This document shows positions 32,915 to 35,648 of a stretch of DNA of 35,648 nucleotides, one piece after another (positions within the stretch are counted from its first letter, which is position 1; every line of letters begins with the position of its first letter). The position numbers and the translations under genes are program-made. Under the pieces are notes generated by a model that was not told where the DNA came from, ran no database searches, and saw only the letters and a program-made list of their open reading frames with translations. This stretch comes from Flavobacteriaceae bacterium (lineage in GTDB: Bacteria > Bacteroidota > Bacteroidia > Flavobacteriales > Flavobacteriaceae), in contig JAOXRU010000183.1 of assembly GCA_025800395.1 (NCBI GenBank), forward strand, positions 1-35,648, written 5' to 3'.

Positions 32915-34213
32915 ATGAAAATATCCGTCATAGGAACTGGCTATGTAGGCCTCGTAACAGGAACCTGTTTAGCAGAAACAGGAAATGAAGTAGTATGTGT
33001 AGATATCGATGCCGCCAAAGTTGCCAAAATGCAAGCCGGGGAAGTACCCATATACGAACCCCATCTGGATGTGCTCTTCGAAAGAAATATAAAGGCCAAC
33101 CGCCTTAGCTTTACCACTTCCCTCAAAGAAGGATTGGATCATGGAGAAATCATCTTCTTGGCCCTGCCCACACCAGAGGATGAAGATGGCTCTGCCGATC
33201 TCAAATATGTACTTGGTGTAGCCGATGATATCGGAAACCTCATGGAAAGCTATAAAGTAATTGTAGACAAAAGCACCGTGCCGGTTGGTACTGCAGATAA
33301 GGTTGCAGAAACCATCGCCAAAAATGCCAGGGTAGACTTCGACGTAGTCTCCAATCCGGAGTTCCTCAGAGAAGGATTTGCCGTGGATGATTTTCTCAAA
33401 CCCGAACGCATCGTGGTAGGTTCGAGTTCGGATCGCGCCACCAAGCTCATGGAGAAACTCTACAAGCCTTTTGTGCGCTCCGGAAACCCTATCATCATTA
33501 TGGATGAGAAGTCCGCAGAACTCACCAAATACGCCGCCAATTCGTTTCTAGCAACCAAAATTACTTTTATGAACGAAATTGCCAATTTTTGCGAAAAAGT
33601 TGGTGCCAATGTAGATAAAGTACGCATCGGTATGGGAACCGATAGCCGTATCGGAAAACGATTCCTCTTTCCAGGTATCGGTTATGGTGGATCTTGCTTC
33701 CCAAAAGATGTAAAAGCATTGCACAAATCCGGAAAAGATCAAGGATATGACTTCCAGATTCTAGATGCCGTTGTACGTGTCAATACCGCCCAAAAAACCA
33801 CTCTGATTCCCAAAATAAAAACCTATTTTAAAAACGACCTGAAAGGAAAAAAAATAGGCCTCTGGGGATTGGCATTCAAACCAGAAACAGACGATATACG
33901 AGAAGCACCAGCACTCTACAATATCCAATTGTTGCTAGAAGCAGGCGCGCAAATCGTAGCCTTCGATCCGGAAGCCATGCCCAATGTGAAAAACAAAATT
34001 GGAGACCAAATTGCATATGCAGACAGTATGTATGAAGCACTACAAGATGTAGATGCCTTGCTTATCGCTACAGAATGGAGCATGTTTAGAAACCCGAGTT
34101 TTGATAAAATGAAGCAGGCGATGCATGGCAACGCCATTTTTGACGGTAGAAACCTCTTCGACCTAGATGAAATGGAAGAAGCAGGGTTTTTCTACGTTTC
34201 TATTGGGCGATAG
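32915..34213 (+). CDS. ugd: UDP-glucose 6-dehydrogenase
   Basis: Oxidises UDP-glucose to UDP-glucuronate in two NAD-dependent steps. The 432-residue protein has GTGYVGLVTGTCLAETG (7-23), LPTPEDEDGSADL, VDKSTVPVGTAD, SNPEFLREGFAVDDF, the catalytic C261 in GYGGSCFPKD and GLAFKPETDDIREAP, a full match to the Ugd/TuaD family. The product is the direct substrate of the decarboxylase at 34340. Codon use differs from neighbours, with many CTC, TTC, ATC and GCC codons and a higher GC content, possibly from a different origin. It begins nine bases after the initiating transferase and is followed by a long hairpin. Confidence 0.95.
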   Translation: MKISVIGTGYVGLVTGTCLAETGNEVVCVDIDAAKVAKMQAGEVPIYEPHLDVLFERNIKANRLSFTTSLKEGLDHGEIIFLALPTPEDEDGSADLKYVLGVADDIGNLMESYKVIVDKSTVPVGTADKVAETIAKNARVDFDVVSNPEFLREGFAVDDFLKPERIVVGSSSDRATKLMEKLYKPFVRSGNPIIIMDEKSAELTKYAANSFLATKITFMNEIANFCEKVGANVDKVRIGMGTDSRIGKRFLFPGIGYGGSCFPKDVKALHKSGKDQGYDFQILDAVVRVNTAQKTTLIPKIKTYFKNDLKGKKIGLWGLAFKPETDDIREAPALYNIQLLLEAGAQIVAFDPEAMPNVKNKIGDQIAYADSMYEALQDVDALLIATEWSMFRNPSFDKMKQAMHGNAIFDGRNLFDLDEMEEAGFFYVSIGR

Positions 34214-34259
34214 CGTGTGCGCGCAAATCACAGCTTAAAATAGAAACAACATTGTTTAA

Positions 34260-34304
34260 AAAGTGCTATAAAGAAAGAATCTGGTTTTTTCTTTATAGCA
34301 CTTT
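34260..34304 (+). terminator. Long hairpin after ugd, probable terminator
   Basis: A perfect 17-bp stem (34260-34276 with 34288-34304; arms AAAGTGCTATAAAGAAA and TTTCTTTATAGCACTTT) with an 11-base loop sits 46 bases after ugd. No T-run follows it (GTGTACTTTTG), so it may act as a terminator only partly, or protect the 3' end of the mRNA. A -7 box for the next gene starts four bases later. Confidence 0.55.
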
Positions 34305-34307
34305 GTG

Positions 34308-34315
34308 TACTTTTG
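34308..34315 (+). promoter_or_regulatory. Predicted -7 box for uxs
   Basis: TACTTTTG, exact TAnnTTTG, 24 bases upstream of the TTG start at 34340 and just after the hairpin. It suggests that uxs is transcribed separately from ugd. Confidence 0.45.
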
Positions 34316-34339
34316 TGAAATACCCATAAAAACAAGATT

Positions 34340-35311
34340 TTGAAGAGAATTCTTATTACTGGGGCAGCTGGTTTTTTGGGCTCCCATTTGTGCGATCGAT
34401 TTATAGCGGAAGGCTATCACGTTATTGGAATGGATAACCTTATTACAGGAGATCTAAAAAATATTGAGCACTTATTTCCCTTGGAGAATTTTGAATTCTG
34501 CCATCACGATGTCACCAAATTTGTTCACGTGCCAGGAAAATTGGACTATATCCTACATTTTGCTTCTCCCGCTAGTCCTATCGATTATTTGAAAATTCCA
34601 ATTCAAACACTCAAAGTTGGATCTCTAGGAACCCATAATCTATTGGGATTGGCAAGGGTAAAAAATGCTAGAATTCTTATCGCTTCTACCTCAGAAGTCT
34701 ATGGCGATCCGCTTGTACATCCGCAAACGGAAGAATATTATGGCAATGTAAATACCATTGGACCACGCGGGGTATATGATGAAGCCAAACGATTCCAAGA
34801 ATCGATTACTATGGCATATCACACCTATCATGGCTTAGAGACACGTATAGTGCGAATATTTAATACTTACGGGCCTAGAATGCGCCTAAACGATGGTAGG
34901 GTAGTGCCTGCCTTTATGGGACAAGCGCTTCGAGGAGAAGACCTCACTGTGTTTGGTGATGGTTTGCAAACCCGATCGTTTTGTTTTGTAGACGATCAGG
35001 TAGAAGGTATATACCGACTCCTACTTAGCGATTATCATTTGCCGGTAAATATTGGTAACCCTCACGAAATTACCATCAAAGATTTTGCAGAAGAAATCAT
35101 AAAACTAACCGGAACCGAGCAAAAAATCATCTATAAGGATTTGCCCATAAATGATCCTTTACAAAGACAACCAGATATTTCCAAAGCCAAAGAAATATTG
35201 GATTGGGAACCACAAGTAGATCGGGCTGAAGGCATGAGAAAAACCTTTGATTATTTTAAATCTCTTTCCCCAGAAGAACTCGCCAAAAAAGAACACCGCT
35301 CTTTTGAGTAG
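34340..35311 (+). CDS. uxs: UDP-glucuronate decarboxylase (UDP-xylose synthase)
   Basis: Converts UDP-glucuronate, the Ugd product, to UDP-xylose by oxidation, decarboxylation and reduction with bound NAD. The 323-residue sequence carries the family signature: GAAGFLGSH (8-16), [30 protein letters not shown] (117-135), [10 protein letters not shown] and YDEAKR with Y146/K150, then [10 protein letters not shown] and [14 protein letters not shown]. The start is a TTG at 34340 because [12 protein letters not shown] is the expected N-terminus and no ATG is available upstream. It has its own predicted promoter. Base composition fits the flanking core sequence rather than the island. Confidence 0.95.
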   Translation: MKRILITGAAGFLGSHLCDRFIAEGYHVIGMDNLITGDLKNIEHLFPLENFEFCHHDVTKFVHVPGKLDYILHFASPASPIDYLKIPIQTLKVGSLGTHNLLGLARVKNARILIASTSEVYGDPLVHPQTEEYYGNVNTIGPRGVYDEAKRFQESITMAYHTYHGLETRIVRIFNTYGPRMRLNDGRVVPAFMGQALRGEDLTVFGDGLQTRSFCFVDDQVEGIYRLLLSDYHLPVNIGNPHEITIKDFAEEIIKLTGTEQKIIYKDLPINDPLQRQPDISKAKEILDWEPQVDRAEGMRKTFDYFKSLSPEELAKKEHRSFE

Positions 35312-35371
35312 GGTTGTAGTTCTGAGTATTGTCAATATAACAATATAACAATTTGAAAATAACTTTTGCGA

Positions 35372-35442
35372 AACGGCAACAGTTCTTTCGATACGATATC
35401 TACGAATAATTTCCAATAGTAGGGGCGTATAGCAATACGCCC
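35372..35442 (+). repeat. REP-like repeat, copy 2
   Basis: Second copy of the element at 16950-17020, in the same orientation. The 23-base core at 35419-35441 is identical, and the flanking C extends the hairpin to GGGCGTAT-AGCA-ATACGCCC. It lies in the 245-base gap after uxs, preceded by a short AT-rich direct repeat (CAATATAA twice at 35333-35348). Confidence 0.7.
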
Positions 35443-35510
35443 TCAGCCCCAACCATAGCTGTACATCCCAATATGGATAAGCCTATGTTCTTTGGGTGCT
35501 GTTCTTGTTA

Positions 35511-35528
35511 TACCAATTTAAGTTGGTA
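35511..35528. repeat. Inverted repeat before the probable transposase
   Basis: TACCAATTTAAGTTGGTA pairs TACCAA with TTGGTA around TTTAAG. It lies 28 bases before the start of the right-edge gene and could be an insertion-sequence end or an operator; the other end is outside the window. Confidence 0.35.
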
Positions 35529-35545
35529 AAGTCGTTTTTTTTGAT

Positions 35546-35553
35546 TATCTTTA
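35546..35553 (+). promoter_or_regulatory. Possible -7 box for the right-edge gene
   Basis: TATCTTTA, one base off TAnnTTTG, three bases before the ATG at 35557. This would give a leaderless or nearly leaderless transcript. Confidence 0.2.
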
Positions 35554-35556
35554 AGG

Positions 35557-35648
35557 ATGGCAAAACCAAGAGAATTTACAATAAAAGAAAGCGCATCAGA
35601 GATAAAATCCTTACGCAAGCAACAGTCTAGTTTTAAGTTTGAAAAACG
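35557..35648 (+). CDS. Probable transposase N-terminus (cut by window edge)
   Basis: Thirty codons of a frame that continues beyond the window: MAKPREFTIKESASEIKSLR followed by KQQSSFKFEKR. The start resembles the helix-turn-helix leader of IS630-type transposases seen in Bacteroidota, where a short FTI-x-E-S-x-x-E-L stretch precedes the DNA-binding region. This is recognition by general pattern from very few residues. The inverted repeat at 35511-35528 could be the left end of the element. If correct, an insertion sequence borders the polysaccharide locus on the right; otherwise it is simply a partial gene of unknown function. Confidence 0.4.
   Translation, partial: MAKPREFTIKESASEIKSLRKQQSSFKFEK

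Overview
The window looks like a chromosomal segment of a free-living member of the Bacteroidota. The evidence is the gene content (a PD40/TPR/OmpA envelope protein, a GH3-family protein, a ~560-residue Bacteroidota-type orphan protein with a nucleosidase-like tail), the near absence of Shine-Dalgarno sequences, and TAnnTTTG-type -7 boxes close upstream of several genes. I cannot place it below phylum with confidence.

Left part (1-10.4 kb) is ordinary core genome on both strands: the start of phosphoglycerate kinase (cut by the window edge), a MarR-type regulator, DNA polymerase III delta', an unrecognised double-anchored membrane protein, a DoxX-like protein, two small exported proteins, a broken gene remnant, the transcription accessory protein Tex, a PD40/OmpA protein and TatA. 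From 10.8 kb the genes run on the + strand: an M23 peptidase, a GH3 protein, a nucleosidase-like orphan and a Wzz-like two-TM protein lead into a surface-polysaccharide locus.

The polysaccharide locus (14.9-35.3 kb) starts with rfbB, a REP-like repeat plus a four-helix-bundle gene, and a C-terminally short rfbA. It then becomes clearly AT-richer for about 14 kb (18.3-32.4 kb). This island is one tightly packed run of 15 genes with overlaps or gaps of at most 12 bp: seven sugar-acid enzymes (cytidylyltransferase, YhcH/NanQ-like anomerase, HpcH/HpaI aldolase, SDR, 6-phosphogluconolactonase-like protein, HAD phosphatase, D-2-hydroxyacid dehydrogenase), a Wzx-like flippase, a Wzy-like protein, a glycosyltransferase carrying the EDG and HP motifs of bacterial sialyltransferases, a nucleotide-sugar dehydrogenase with an SDR partner, a GT4 transferase, a second O-antigen ligase/polymerase-like protein, and the initiating sugar-phosphate transferase. 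GC-richer ugd and uxs (UDP-glucuronate and UDP-xylose supply) follow.

My reading is that the island makes and polymerises a short repeat unit on undecaprenyl phosphate, one residue of which is a CMP-activated ulosonic acid. The unusual point is that no NeuB- or KdsA-type PEP-dependent synthase is present in the window. The sugar acid could instead be made through an aldolase and/or by lactonase plus 2-hydroxyacid oxidation. This is the best candidate here for an undescribed system. The right edge holds a second copy of the REP-like repeat and the first codons of a probable transposase. I saw no tRNA, rRNA or CRISPR array.
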